Made by a program: the position numbers and the translations under genes
NCBI GenBank assembly: GCA_012514775.1
Contig: JAAYZQ010000049.1
Location: forward strand, 1-62,668
From: Anaerolineaceae bacterium
Lineage (GTDB): Bacteria > Chloroflexota > Anaerolineae > JAAYZQ01
Length of the DNA: 62,668 nt
Reading direction: 5' to 3'
The notes under the pieces: model-generated
Databases searched by the model: none
Told to the model about the DNA's origin: nothing
What the model saw: the letters and a program-made list of their open reading frames with translations, nothing else
In this document: positions 25,388 through 34,120 of the stretch, piece after piece
How the letters are laid out: each line of letters starts with the position of its first letter
Numbering within the stretch: position 1 is the stretch's first letter

Positions 25388-26416
25388 TCAGGAGCCCACG
25401 TAGCGGGCGTACAGCGCCCGGGCTTGGGCCTCGTTGTCCACGCCCTTGACGATGGCGCGCCCGTCGCCAAATATGGTGAGCTCCTTGCCCTCGGTTGCCA
25501 GGCGAAGGAGGTACTCGTTGACCTCCACGCCCCCGACGTCGGCCAGGCGATCGGCCAGGGCCTCCAGGTCCAGGATCGGCGCCGGGCGCGGGCGAATCTG
25601 CACTGCGTTCCGGCCGCAGAGCATCGTGGCCACGGAGCCGCCCTCGGCCTCCAGCAGCTCGTAGCGGCCCTGGCCGCATACGGGGCAGTCCGCCGCCGGG
25701 GCCTGGGTCTGCGCCCGCTCAAAGTCCCCGGTCCAGACGTCGATCATCAGCAGGCTGCGCAGCAGGTCCTCGCGCCGCCCGATCAAGATCTTGAGCGCCT
25801 CGGTCACCTCCAGCGAGGCAATGACGGCCACCATGGGCCCCAGCACGCCCGCCGTCTCGCAGGTCGGCACCGAGGCCGGCGGCGGCATGGGCCCCAGCAG
25901 GCAGCGCAGGCAGGGCGTTTCCCCGGGCAGAATGGCCGCCGTCAGGCCGTAGGTGCCCAGTACCCCGCCATAGATCCAGGGCATGCCCTGTTTCACACAC
26001 GCTTCGTTGAGCAGGTAGCGCACCTCAAAGTTGTCGCTGCCGTCCAGGACCACGTCGGCGCCCCGGATCAGATCCTCCACGGTGTCGGCGTTGACGTCCA
26101 TGACGTGCTCCTCGATCCGAACCAGGGAGTTGATCCGCCGCAGGCGACGGGCCGCCGCCACGGCCTTGGGCACGCCGGCTGCCGCGTCCTCCTCGTCGTA
26201 GAGGGCCTGGCGGGGCAGGTTATGCCATTCCACGAAATCGCGGTCGGCCAGCACCAGGCGGCCGATACCGGCCCGCACCAGGTGGGCGGCAATGTGGCTG
26301 CCCAGCGCCCCACAGCCGACGACAACCGCCGTCCGCTCCGCCAGGCGTTCCTGCCCCTCCTGTCCCCAGCCCGGCAAAATCATCTGCCGCGAGTACCGCT
26401 CGGTTCGTTCTGTCAT
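25388..26416 (-). CDS. ThiF/MoeB-family adenylyltransferase
   Basis: A 342-residue E1-like enzyme that adenylates the C-terminus of a sulfur-carrier protein such as ThiS or MoaD. Features are the opening RYSRQMILPGWGQEGQERLA, the Rossmann loop VVVGCGALGSH, the Asp-bearing LADRDFVEWHNLPRQ, the zinc pair CLRC plus CPVC, and the Cys in PTCETAGVLGP at the usual catalytic position. The last 80 residues form a small extra domain (RPRPAPILDLEALADRL onward) like a MoaD-associated or ubiquitin-like tail. No thiS or moaD gene is adjacent. ATG 26416 follows GGAGGGACC. Confidence 0.9.
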   Translation of the reverse strand: MTERTERYSRQMILPGWGQEGQERLAERTAVVVGCGALGSHIAAHLVRAGIGRLVLADRDFVEWHNLPRQALYDEEDAAAGVPKAVAAARRLRRINSLVRIEEHVMDVNADTVEDLIRGADVVLDGSDNFEVRYLLNEACVKQGMPWIYGGVLGTYGLTAAILPGETPCLRCLLGPMPPPASVPTCETAGVLGPMVAVIASLEVTEALKILIGRREDLLRSLLMIDVWTGDFERAQTQAPAADCPVCGQGRYELLEAEGGSVATMLCGRNAVQIRPRPAPILDLEALADRLADVGGVEVNEYLLRLATEGKELTIFGDGRAIVKGVDNEAQARALYARYVGS

Positions 26417-26478
26417 GGTCCCTCCATGCGGACTGGCACCCCCTGCGTCCCGCGATCGCCGTGAGCGCCTTGCCGGAT

Positions 26479-26507
26479 ATTATAGCCCATCGGGGACAAA
26501 GGATCAA
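26479..26507 (-). promoter_or_regulatory. Promoter of the ThiF/MoeB gene
   Basis: Minus strand TTGATC (26507-26502), 17-nt spacer, TATAAT (26484-26479). Confidence 0.72.
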
Positions 26508-26596
26508 GTAGCCTGCCGCGGCTCCGCCCATCCTTATCTTGCAAATCAATGTTATGTAAAGATAGGCACCAACCCAGGACTTCTGCCTCTTCGCGC

Positions 26597-26625
26597 TTGC
26601 TCCACGCCCGCTTCTCGGCTACAAT
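26597..26625 (+). promoter_or_regulatory. Promoter of fbp
   Basis: TTGCTC (26597-26602), 17-nt spacer, TACAAT (26620-26625), about 33 nt before the GTG start. Confidence 0.65.
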
Positions 26626-26664
26626 GGTACTGCCACGAGACGAGAGGGGAAAGGAGACCTGACT

Positions 26665-27699
26665 GTGGACAAGGTTATCACCATCGAGCGGCACATCGTC
26701 GAGCAGCAGAAGCAACACCCCGAAGCAACCGGCGTCCTGACCAGCATTCTCTACGACATTGCCCTGGCCGGCAAGCTCATCGCCCGTGAGACAACCCGCG
26801 CCGGGCTGGCCGACATCCTGGGCCTGACCGGGGTTTTCAACGTCCAGGGCGAGGAGGTGGCCAGGCTCGACGAGTATGCCAATCAGGCCATCGTCCGCCT
26901 CAACCAATTCACCGGTCGCCTGGCGGTCATGGGCTCGGAAGAGGTGGCGGACATCATACCCATTCCGGACGAGTTTCCTACCGGCCGCTACGTGCTCCTG
27001 TTCGACCCCCTGGACGGGTCGTCCAACATTGACTATTCCGTGAGCATCGGCACCATCTTTTCCATCCTGCGCCGCAAGAGCCCCGATGGGACGCATGGCA
27101 CGCGGGAAGACTGCCTGCAGCCGGGGCGCGACATTGTCGCCGCCGGTTATCTCCTCTACGGCCCGAGCACGATGATGGTCTACAGCGCGGGCAACGGCGT
27201 GCATGGCTTTACCCTCGACCCGACCGTGGGCGAGTTCCTGCTGACCCACCCCAACATTCAGATCCCGGCGAAACCCAAGTTCTACAGCGTCAACCAGGGT
27301 TATACCGCCTATTGGGCGCGCGAGATCCAGGAGTTTACCGAATATCTCCAGACCCGCAACCTCTCGCTGCGCTACATCGGCTCGCTGGTGGCCGACTTTC
27401 ACCGCAACCTGTTGGGCGGCGGCATCTTTTACTACCCCGCCGATACCCGCGACCCCAAGAAGCCGCGGGGCAAGCTACGGCTGCTCTACGAGGCGGCGCC
27501 CCTCGCCTTCCTGGCCGAGCACGCCGGCGGAGCGGCATCCGACGGCGCAACGCGCATCCTGAACATCGAGCCCCAGGATCTGCACCAGCGCACGCCGCTT
27601 TTTATCGGCAACAAGGACCTGGTCGAGATTGCCGAAGCGTTCCTGTGCGGCGCCCGCTCCCTGGGCATGCTGGAGCGGATGCACGTGGAAAAGCAGTAG
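26665..27699 (+). CDS. fbp: Fructose-1,6-bisphosphatase, class I
   Basis: A 344-residue enzyme that converts fructose 1,6-bisphosphate to fructose 6-phosphate in gluconeogenesis. The metal-binding signature [18 protein letters not shown] is intact, as are the upstream Glu region [10 protein letters not shown] and the C-terminal substrate segment [20 protein letters not shown]. Length is normal. The start is GTG 26665, 8 nt after AAGGAG. It has its own promoter and ends 11 bp from the convergent Yip1-type gene. Confidence 0.96.
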   Translation: MDKVITIERHIVEQQKQHPEATGVLTSILYDIALAGKLIARETTRAGLADILGLTGVFNVQGEEVARLDEYANQAIVRLNQFTGRLAVMGSEEVADIIPIPDEFPTGRYVLLFDPLDGSSNIDYSVSIGTIFSILRRKSPDGTHGTREDCLQPGRDIVAAGYLLYGPSTMMVYSAGNGVHGFTLDPTVGEFLLTHPNIQIPAKPKFYSVNQGYTAYWAREIQEFTEYLQTRNLSLRYIGSLVADFHRNLLGGGIFYYPADTRDPKKPRGKLRLLYEAAPLAFLAEHAGGAASDGATRILNIEPQDLHQRTPLFIGNKDLVEIAEAFLCGARSLGMLERMHVEKQ

Positions 27700-27710
27700 G
27701 GACAGCCACG

Positions 27711-28640
27711 CTATAGAACCCGTGTGGCCAGCACCAGGCACAGGAACGGCAGGCCGACGAGCACGAGGGTCAGGAACCAGGTAGCCAGGCCGCGCCAGAA
27801 GGAAAAGCGATGCACCTCGGCCAGGCCCAGAAAAAGAACCACCTGGGCCCACAGGGTGACGGCCAGATCGAGCAGGCTGAAGGCCAGGAGAGGCAGCGCC
27901 AGCAGTGGGTTGGTATAGAGCTGGGGGATGTCGCTGGCAAACAGATCAGCGCCAAACCCGGCGATCATGATCAGCCACAGGGGAAGCAGGTAGATGGTCG
28001 GCACCCACGCCCAGGCAAAGGCGGCGCGCACCTCTTCTGTCTCGGCCTCGCCGCCCAGCCAGCTACCGACCCATCGCGTCAAGCTTCCCATCAAGTAGAC
28101 CGACAGCAAGTAGCCCAAGGGACCAAGGACAGCCGCCATGACGAGGATCGTCGGCGTACCTAACGTATCACCGACATTGCGGTTGACGGCGACCCCCAGG
28201 CCACGGACCAGCCCGGCCAGGACGATGATGACGGGCAGGCCATAACGCGGGTTGGCGTCGACGATCTGGCGGATGGTGCGCCGCGGCCAGAGCCAGATGG
28301 ACAACCAGGGAAACAGGGGCCGCACCGGCGACCGCGGGCTCTCGTCGTGAGCCGGTGCCGGCTCCGCTACCTGCGGCGCCGCACTGACCGCCGCTCGGAG
28401 TTCGGGATGCAGGTCCAGCAACTCCCGGTGCACTGGCGACTGCAGGGCCGCTGCGGCCGCCTGGCGTACCTGGTAGCTTGGATCGCCATCCCGGGCGGCA
28501 ATCAGGGCGCGCAACAGATCGACGTCACTGCTGGTTGCCTCGGCGAGGGCGCGAGCAGCTTGCAGCCGCGCCTGGTAAGGAGCGGGCAGAACGAGATCGT
28601 TCAGCGTCGGGCCGGCGTCTGACGTTATTGAAGCGTCCAT
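27711..28640 (-). CDS. Yip1-domain membrane protein
   Basis: A 309-residue protein. The N-terminal 110 residues are helical with short Ala-rich repeats (LRALIAARDGDPSYQVRQAA) like HEAT repeats. They are followed by a five-span membrane domain resembling Yip1 (RRTIRQIVDANPRYGLPVII, then WVPTIYLLPLWLIMIAGFG). The function of bacterial Yip1 proteins is not established. ATG 28640 follows GGGAGGAA; the in-frame sequence upstream overlaps the repeat gene and lacks a start signal. It is the last of three genes read from the TerB-like gene. Confidence 0.8.
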   Translation of the reverse strand: MDASITSDAGPTLNDLVLPAPYQARLQAARALAEATSSDVDLLRALIAARDGDPSYQVRQAAAAALQSPVHRELLDLHPELRAAVSAAPQVAEPAPAHDESPRSPVRPLFPWLSIWLWPRRTIRQIVDANPRYGLPVIIVLAGLVRGLGVAVNRNVGDTLGTPTILVMAAVLGPLGYLLSVYLMGSLTRWVGSWLGGEAETEEVRAAFAWAWVPTIYLLPLWLIMIAGFGADLFASDIPQLYTNPLLALPLLAFSLLDLAVTLWAQVVLFLGLAEVHRFSFWRGLATWFLTLVLVGLPFLCLVLATRVL

Positions 28641-28659
28641 GCTTCGTTCCTCCCTGTAC

Positions 28660-29028
28660 TTAGTCCTCCGCGAAAAGCAAGAAGTAGGCAGCCCCTCCGG
28701 CCAATAGCTGGGGCTCACCATCGACCCGGCCGAGGAGTCGATCCGGGGTGATGCCTGGCCGCCGGGCATAGACCTTGCCACTGGCCTCCACGCGACCCAC
28801 GTTTTCGTCCGGACCGCCGGCCACGTGGCGATAGATGGTGCCGTCTGTTGCCACCCGGCCCAGGTACTCGTCGGGGCCGCCGGGCAGGTGACGGTACACC
28901 CGCCCGCTCTCCTCGACGCGGCCCAGGTAACGATCGGGGCCGAACTCCTGGCCGTATACCTTGCCCCCTGCTTCCACCCGCCCCACATAGTCGTCGGGAC
29001 CAGGATGGGACCGATAGATCTTGACCAT
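28660..29028 (-). CDS. Small protein of tandem GPDxYLGRV repeats
   Basis: A 122-residue protein made of five imperfect repeats of about 20-22 residues with the pattern GPDxYLGRVxxxGxVYR. They begin at about residues 9, 30, 51, 73 and 94, and a hydrophobic tail (LLAGGAAYFLLFAED) follows. The alternating pattern suggests short beta strands, each repeat giving one hairpin or blade. No family can be named with confidence. It starts 2 bp after the stop of the TerB-like gene, so translation is coupled, and 19 bp before the Yip1-type gene. Confidence 0.8.
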   Translation of the reverse strand: MVKIYRSHPGPDDYVGRVEAGGKVYGQEFGPDRYLGRVEESGRVYRHLPGGPDEYLGRVATDGTIYRHVAGGPDENVGRVEASGKVYARRPGITPDRLLGRVDGEPQLLAGGAAYFLLFAED

Positions 29029-29030
29029 CT

Positions 29031-29505
29031 CTACAACGCCTCCAGATCGCTCAGGATCGAATAGAAGGCCTCTTCGTCCATGTCCAGGCTGGCGGAGATC
29101 AGGACGATGGCCTGCTGCTCGCCCTCGGTGATGCCAGAACTCAGCCAGCCCCCCGAGGCTTTGGCCACCTGCACCGCCAGGGTCACCAACTCGGCCTTGA
29201 AGCCGGCCGCCGTCTCGGCCGGCTCTTTCTCGGCCAGCAGGTCTGCGACCTCGCTCAGCCCCTCTTCGGCTTCCGCCTCGTCCTCCCAGAAGATGGCCAC
29301 GATCTCGTCAAGATCGTCGGCCAGCTCCAGCAGGACGTCCCGGGTCAGGTCGTGGCGATGGGTTCGGGCGGCACGCAGCGCGTTGAACAGCGCCTGCCAC
29401 TCCTCGTCGCTCACCTCCCCGTCGGCCCGGGCAACGGCCTCAAAGACCCACAGAGGAGCGAACAGCAGCGTCGTCCACTCGTGCTCGTCATACTCCACGC
29501 TCATG
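29031..29505 (-). CDS. TerB-like helical protein
   Basis: A 157-residue acidic, all-helical protein. ADGEVSDEEWQALFNALRAA near the N-terminus and SSGITEGEQQAIVLISASL with LDMDEEAFYSIL near the C-terminus resemble the paired Asp-containing helices of the TerB/tellurite-resistance and DjlA-like family. The overall match is partial. ATG 29505 follows GGGAGGT; the longer upstream frame runs through a hairpin cluster and is not used. It heads a three-gene unit with the repeat protein and the Yip1-type protein. Confidence 0.7.
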
Positions 29506-29518
29506 CCACACCTCCCTC

Positions 29519-29642
29519 CCCCGACGAGTCGGGGACGCCTAGCCTCGCACTCCCCCCGGACTCCTCCCTGGCCTGTCCGGCCAGGACAGGCGACTTGTCG
29601 AGGCCACGCCCCCGGCCTGGCAGCCACCCCCGACGAGTCGGG
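29519..29642. repeat. Cluster of short palindromes with a direct repeat
   Basis: CCCCGAC-GA-GTCGGGG (29519-29534) and CCCGAC-GA-GTCGGG (29629-29642) are two copies of one hairpin. Each is followed by related sequence ending GCACTC, giving a direct repeat of about 35 bp. Between them lie CCTGTCC/GGACAGG (29572-29590) and CGACTTGTCG (29591-29600). The cluster fills the gap between two same-strand genes and may end the methyltransferase transcript or be a REP-like element. Confidence 0.65.
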
Positions 29643-29660
29643 AACCCCCTATTCTGGCAC

Positions 29661-30473
29661 TCAAGCAGGCACTCGCATGCGGGCAACCAGGGCCGGCGGG
29701 ATCTCCGAGAACTTGCCGCTCCACGACAGCGGCAGCCGGCCGGGCGGATGCTCGGGCGGAAAGGCACGTTCCTCAAACCCGTCGAGGACAAAGCCGGCAT
29801 CCAAGCCTGCCCCGAGCAGTGACTGCAAGGGGCGGTGAAAGTAAAGATGCGGCCGGGGCTGGCCGAGCATGGCCACGCCCCGCATCACAGACTCGGTCAT
29901 GTAGCCCGTAACCTTGACACTGTACACGGTCACAATCTCGCCTTCGCGGTCCTCCATCTCGGCCATCTGGACCGCATGGGGATTGTTAAAGCAGGGATGG
30001 ATCACCGAGAACACGAACCGTCCCCCCGGACGCAGCAGCCGGGTGAGGGCGCGCATCAGGGGCCGGATCTCGGCCATGTCAAAGAGAGCCATCTGGCACA
30101 GGGCCGCGTGAAAACTGCCCTCGCCCAGGGCCAGCAGGGTGGACTCGTCGGTGGCGTCCACTAGATGGTAACTGATTTCCGCGTGCTCAACCGTCCGCTC
30201 GCGGGCACGGGCAAGCATCTCGGTGGAGAAATCGCAGGCCACCACCTTGGCCCCCAGAGCGGCCAGCCGCCGCGAACTGAGGCCGTTCCCGCAGGCCACG
30301 TCCAGGATTCGCTCGTTGGGCTGGACCGCCAGAAGCCGAAGCGTGGCCGGCCAGACCAGCAAGTCAACAAAGTCGTTGCCCTCACCCATGCGATCGTCCC
30401 AGAACGATGCGCTCTCGTTCCAGGCCTTCCGGGTCTCGTCGTTGGCCAACCGTAGTTCCTTGTTCTCGTCCAT
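29661..30473 (-). CDS. Class I SAM-dependent methyltransferase
   Basis: A 270-residue Rossmann-fold methyltransferase of the Methyltransf_11/25 type. Motif I is ILDVACGNGLSSRRLAALGA; ACDFSTEML and the post-motif GSFHAALCQMALFDMAEI follow, then RPGGRFVFSVIHPCF. Substrate unknown; small-molecule methyltransferases look like this. ATG 30473 follows GGGAGGGAGA. It is the last gene of the RusA-TrmO-homoserine dehydrogenase run, 14 bp after the dehydrogenase. Confidence 0.88.
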   Translation of the reverse strand: MDENKELRLANDETRKAWNESASFWDDRMGEGNDFVDLLVWPATLRLLAVQPNERILDVACGNGLSSRRLAALGAKVVACDFSTEMLARARERTVEHAEISYHLVDATDESTLLALGEGSFHAALCQMALFDMAEIRPLMRALTRLLRPGGRFVFSVIHPCFNNPHAVQMAEMEDREGEIVTVYSVKVTGYMTESVMRGVAMLGQPRPHLYFHRPLQSLLGAGLDAGFVLDGFEERAFPPEHPPGRLPLSWSGKFSEIPPALVARMRVPA

Positions 30474-30487
30474 TCTCCCTCCCGGGA

Positions 30488-31531
30488 TCAATCCTCGCGG
30501 TAGATCTCGACCACGTCGCGGAGCATGGCCGACGCCGTGGGCATGGGGCTCCGTTCCACGACGGTCGCCGCGATGACACCCGAGATATCGGTCTCGAAGA
30601 CAATGGCCATCTGGTCCCCATCCAGTCGGGCCAGGGGGTGACCGGCTTCCAGCGCCACCGGTCCCACCCGCAGGCTGTAGCCGTCTGGCCCGCGCTCGGC
30701 CACGGCGATGGCCTTGTAGCGCCGGCCCCTGTCCAGCGCGGCGCGCAGCACGTCAGGCGTCAAGCCCAGGATGCCCTCCACGGCCACGTCGGCCAGGGTT
30801 GCCGGCTGGCCCAGGGCGCCGTTGGCCAGGATGACCAGCTTGCTCGCCGCGTCCCAGCCCTCCACGTCGAGGCGTGGATCCGTCTCGGCCTGCCCTGCCG
30901 CCTGGGCCTGGGCCAGGGCCTCGTCGTAGCTCAGTCCCTCGGCCATGCGGGCCAGGATAAGATTGGACGTGAGGTTCAGGACACCCTCCAGCCGCTCGAT
31001 GCGCGCCGCCGCCAGGTCCCGCTCGCCCAGGTTGACGGCCGGCAGCCCGCCGGCCACGGTGGCGTCGTAGCGGAGGCGCACACCCCGCTCGCGGGCCAGG
31101 GCCACCAGGCGGGGAAAGGCCAGGACCAGGGGCGCCTTGTTGGCCATGACGACGTGCAATCCCCGGTCAAGGGCCGCCTCCACGCAGCCCAGCCCGGGCT
31201 GGCCGCTCTCCAGGTTGCCGGGCGAGGCGTCGAGGACAAGATCGGCCCCGGCCTCCTGGACCATTTCCAGGGCCGACATGCCCGGTTGCCCCCAGCGCGG
31301 ATAGGCCCCCATACCCAGGCCCTTGAGCTTGAGCTCTACCACCCGCTGTGGATCGAGGCCCTCCGGGCTCAGCGCCGCGCCCGAGCGGTCGGCCACGCCG
31401 ACGGGGACCAGGGCCAGCCCCAGGCGGCTCTTCAGCCTCTCCCGGGTCGCGGGCAGCAGCCCCAGGAAGTGCCGGCCGACGTTGCCCGCGCCGAGGAGCA
31501 GGACACGAACCTGTCGTACGCCGCCCGTCAC
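30488..31531 (-). CDS. hom: Homoserine dehydrogenase
   Basis: A 347-residue NAD(P)H-dependent enzyme that reduces aspartate semialdehyde to homoserine for threonine and methionine synthesis. The N-terminal VRVLLLGAGNVGRHFL binds cofactor. The catalytic domain carries VVMANKAPLVLAFPRLVALA, YDATVAGGLPAVN and the GWDAASKLVILAN segment with the conserved Asp and Lys. It lacks the C-terminal ACT domain of many Hom proteins, so threonine feedback is not expected. GTG 31531 overlaps the trmO stop (GTGA). Confidence 0.93.
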   Translation of the reverse strand: MTGGVRQVRVLLLGAGNVGRHFLGLLPATRERLKSRLGLALVPVGVADRSGAALSPEGLDPQRVVELKLKGLGMGAYPRWGQPGMSALEMVQEAGADLVLDASPGNLESGQPGLGCVEAALDRGLHVVMANKAPLVLAFPRLVALARERGVRLRYDATVAGGLPAVNLGERDLAAARIERLEGVLNLTSNLILARMAEGLSYDEALAQAQAAGQAETDPRLDVEGWDAASKLVILANGALGQPATLADVAVEGILGLTPDVLRAALDRGRRYKAIAVAERGPDGYSLRVGPVALEAGHPLARLDGDQMAIVFETDISGVIAATVVERSPMPTASAMLRDVVEIYRED

Positions 31532-32046
31532 TGTGCGCCTCCCACCTGCCGGTCGGGGTCCTGGACCGCCTCCAACCGCTCGCCATCGTGGGCGGCCCAC
31601 AGTTGCTCCAGCCAGGGGGGCATGGTTGCTTCGGGCACCAGATCGCCTCGCCGCAGGTAGGGCTTGACGTCGAGGACAGGTGTGCCCTGGCAGGCGTCCA
31701 GCCCGCGGACCCGCAGCAGGCGGCCCTCACGTCCCAGCAGCGCCACGGCGGTCATGGCCAGGGGATTGGGCCGCACCGGCGAGCGGGTGGCCAGGATGCC
31801 CACCAGGGGCAGCTCCTCGCGCCGCTCGGGATGCACCCGCAAATCGTCGGGTGGCGGGCCGGAACGATCCAGCCACCACAGGATCCAGACGTGGGAAAAC
31901 CCCTCAATTCCTTCCAGAGCGCCGGCCCAGGCGGCATCGATCTCTATGATTGCTTCCCGGCTCTCCCAACCCTCTTCGGGTGGGCAGGACGGCCCCTCGA
32001 TTACGCGGCCGATGGGCCGCAGGCTCAACTCAGCTTGATCCGCCAT
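31528..32046 (-). CDS. trmO: tRNA t6A37 N6-methyltransferase TrmO (TsaA/YaeB family)
   Basis: A 172-residue single-domain protein of the TsaA/YaeB beta-barrel family, which adds a methyl group to threonylcarbamoyladenosine at tRNA position 37. Conserved segments are LRPIGRVI at the start, IEGFSHVWILWWLDRS, ILATRSPVRPNPLAMTAV and LDVKPYL. The C-terminal extension of E. coli TrmO is absent, as in many bacteria and archaea. It begins 17 bp inside the rusA gene. Confidence 0.9.
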   Translation of the reverse strand: MADQAELSLRPIGRVIEGPSCPPEEGWESREAIIEIDAAWAGALEGIEGFSHVWILWWLDRSGPPPDDLRVHPERREELPLVGILATRSPVRPNPLAMTAVALLGREGRLLRVRGLDACQGTPVLDVKPYLRRGDLVPEATMPPWLEQLWAAHDGERLEAVQDPDRQVGGAQ

Positions 32047-32485
32047 GCTCTTCCTTTCCCAGGTACACGTATTCGTTGTCGAACTGCCAATCGGCGATGG
32101 CCTCCAGCTCTACCTCGATGTGGGGCCGCAACGGATCGATGCGCTTGACCAGGTGCACGTCGACCACGCGGTTGTCGTTCACACCCAGGGCATCGCAGAT
32201 GGCATCCTGGGTGATCTTCAGGCCACCGTCCAGATCGCGGCGATGGGGCGTCTCGAAGTAAAAATCGATGAACAGGCCGACAAAACCCTCGCGGAGGGCC
32301 GTCACCAGCTCGGTCGAGATTGTCCCATCCACCCTCAGGCGGCGCATGATGGCCTGCACCTCTTTTTTGTAATTGCGGCTATCCTTGCTTAACACCCTCC
32401 GCCCCTTGACCGTGGCATACTGCTGATTGATGCCGGGCGGAAGTGGCAACTCGAACCGAACGCGCCGGGTCTCTGTCTTGGCCAT
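32030..32485 (-). CDS. rusA: RusA-family Holliday-junction endonuclease
   Basis: A 151-residue RusA-like resolvase. RusA cuts four-way DNA junctions; it is usually encoded by phages. The N-terminal ELPLPPGINQQYATVKGRRV and the metal-binding RRDLDGGLKITQDAICDAL followed by NDNRVVDVHLVK carry the conserved Asp set. Start codon ATG 32485 lies at the predicted transcription start, 6 nt after the -10 box, so the message is probably leaderless; ATG 32503 is upstream of that point and excluded. It heads an operon with trmO, hom and a methyltransferase. Confidence 0.9.
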   Translation of the reverse strand: MAKTETRRVRFELPLPPGINQQYATVKGRRVLSKDSRNYKKEVQAIMRRLRVDGTISTELVTALREGFVGLFIDFYFETPHRRDLDGGLKITQDAICDALGVNDNRVVDVHLVKRIDPLRPHIEVELEAIADWQFDNEYVYLGKEEHGGSS

Positions 32486-32491
32486 GCGGCG

Positions 32492-32520
32492 ATTATAGCA
32501 CATCTGTTCGGTTCTGGCAA
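32492..32520 (-). promoter_or_regulatory. Promoter of the rusA-trmO-hom operon
   Basis: Minus strand TTGCCA (32520-32515), 17-nt spacer, TATAAT (32497-32492). The ATG of rusA starts 7 nt after the last -10 base, so the transcript should begin at or beside the start codon. Confidence 0.8.
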
Positions 32521-32620
32521 GGTGCCGGTCCCATGCAGGCGCCTATTATACCACACTCGGGTCAAGAACAAAATCGGGCGCCTTGGGATCATGGTGTAAC
32601 AGCGCCGGAGATGGCCAGCC

Positions 32621-33991
32621 TCAGATGCGGTCAGGCATGCTTGCCTGCCGGTTCCAGCGTTTCCAGGCCAGGGAATGGAGCCGTCCCGGCCGTCGCCGGA
32701 TCTCTGCGGCCTGCACGCGTGCCGTCCAATCGTCGGTCGCCTCGCGGGCCTGCCGGAAGCACGACGCGGTGAACGCCGCCAGGGGCGCGGCCCGCTCCTG
32801 GCTGCTCGCCCCCTGGTAGTACTCGTAGATCCGGGCGGCCTCGGCCAGGAACAACGCTTCCAGGGCATCTCGCTCCGCCTGGTAGAGGGGTAAACGCGTT
32901 CCATAGTCCTGCAGCACAGCTCGGTGAAGGCGCTCGTGCGCCCACCACAGCGACTCGCCGTCGTACACGCCCTTGGGCTGCGACCCGAGATCCGGCAGCC
33001 CGGCGCCACCCAGGTACACGGGCTTGAAGATGCCGGTGCACGGGGCAGCGGTCCCGGTCAGCCAGCACGTCACCAGGTCGGGGGCCAGGTGGGCCACCAT
33101 GGACCCCGCGGTCCCGGCCGGGCGCAGGGGGCCCAGGGTGGCGTGGGCGCACACGGCATCCATGGTCAGTCCCCGCCCCGGGTCCCACGCTTTGCCGGTG
33201 GTGGCCCGGGGGCCGTGGTCGCGCAGGACACTCATGGCCGTTGCCACTGTGATCTGGCCGCGCTCCGCCTCCAACAGCGCCGTGGTGCGCTTTTGCCGGG
33301 GCCGGCAGCCGTCCATGGAAGTATAGATCGGGTCGGAGTAGCAACGGTCAAAGGCCACGTCCTCGGCGGTGCGGGCCAACTTGCGCTCCAGGGCATGCTC
33401 CCGCAGGCCGGGGCCGGCCAGCTCCCACTCCCGGCCGATGGTCAGGCCGTTGGAGATGGTCCGCACGCTGCACACGCGGTCCGCCGCCCAATACTTGCCC
33501 GCCGTCTCCAGCAGCCAGGCCTCGTGGGGATCGGCGATGAGAAAGCTGTTGTGATAGTACTCGGGATTGGGATAGGCATGGTTGCCGCCCTGCCCGTAGG
33601 TTTCGAGAAGCCCGAGGATGATTTCCAGTGCTCGTTGGGCCGTGGCGGCCCGCTCTAGCGCCAGGCGAGCCATGTCCATGCCCAGCAGGCCCGGCTCCTT
33701 GTCGTAGGGCTCCCGGGTGAACACGGCCTCGTTGCCAATGGCGACGCCGAGGGCATTGACACCCATCTCGCAGCCCCAGATCCAGAACGGTCTGGACAGC
33801 AACACCTCGTAGGTCTCGGGAACCTGCGGAACCGAGATGTAGGTACAGCGGACCGTGGCACCCGCCTCGTGTCGCGCGCCGGGCACGTGCGCCAGCACCT
33901 GGGCTTCGTTTGGCTGCCGGTCGCTGTTCTTGGCCAGGATGACGGTGCCATCCAGGGTCGCGTCACCCAGGGCAACAATCGTATCGCACAT
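32621..33991 (-). CDS. Secernin-like C69 dipeptidase (Ntn hydrolase)
   Basis: A 456-residue protein beginning MCDTIVALGDATLDGTVILA. Removal of Met would expose Cys2 as the N-terminal nucleophile of the Ntn fold. The segments AKNSDRQPNEAQVL and FWIWGCEMGVNALGVAIGNEAV are hallmarks of the C69/secernin family. The later GREWELAGPGLREHALERKL and VSVLRDHGP-like regions also fit. Bacterial members hydrolyse dipeptides; secernins proper have unclear substrates. ATG 33991 has the exact MC start the mechanism needs; the long upstream frame is non-coding. Confidence 0.92.
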   Translation of the reverse strand: MCDTIVALGDATLDGTVILAKNSDRQPNEAQVLAHVPGARHEAGATVRCTYISVPQVPETYEVLLSRPFWIWGCEMGVNALGVAIGNEAVFTREPYDKEPGLLGMDMARLALERAATAQRALEIILGLLETYGQGGNHAYPNPEYYHNSFLIADPHEAWLLETAGKYWAADRVCSVRTISNGLTIGREWELAGPGLREHALERKLARTAEDVAFDRCYSDPIYTSMDGCRPRQKRTTALLEAERGQITVATAMSVLRDHGPRATTGKAWDPGRGLTMDAVCAHATLGPLRPAGTAGSMVAHLAPDLVTCWLTGTAAPCTGIFKPVYLGGAGLPDLGSQPKGVYDGESLWWAHERLHRAVLQDYGTRLPLYQAERDALEALFLAEAARIYEYYQGASSQERAAPLAAFTASCFRQAREATDDWTARVQAAEIRRRPGRLHSLAWKRWNRQASMPDRI

Positions 33992-34026
33992 TGTCCCTCG
34001 CCTCCCCGATGAGCATGGTGCCCGAC

Positions 34027-34055
34027 AGTATACCATACCCCGGTCCCCTGCCCAA
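34027..34055 (-). promoter_or_regulatory. Promoter of the secernin-like gene
   Basis: Minus strand TTGGGC (34055-34050), 17-nt spacer, TATACT (34032-34027) with an extended TGG. The leader is about 30 nt. Confidence 0.7.
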
Positions 34056-34091
34056 GGGCAGGACACCCACTTGCAGTGTTTGATTCCGTTC

Positions 34092-34120
34092 TTGGCGTTT
34101 CGGGAGAAGTGTGGTATACT
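34092..34120 (+). promoter_or_regulatory. Promoter of the carD-type gene
   Basis: TTGGCG (34092-34097), 17-nt spacer, TATACT (34115-34120) with an extended TGG. The start is expected near 34127, which leaves an untranslated leader of about 200 nt before the GTG at 34328. No known riboswitch motif was recognised in that leader. Confidence 0.7.

Noticed and set aside
27711..28988. A 425-residue version of the Yip1-type protein
   Set aside because: The first 116 residues read antisense-like low-complexity sequence through the repeat-protein gene in another frame; ATG 28640 has the ribosome site.
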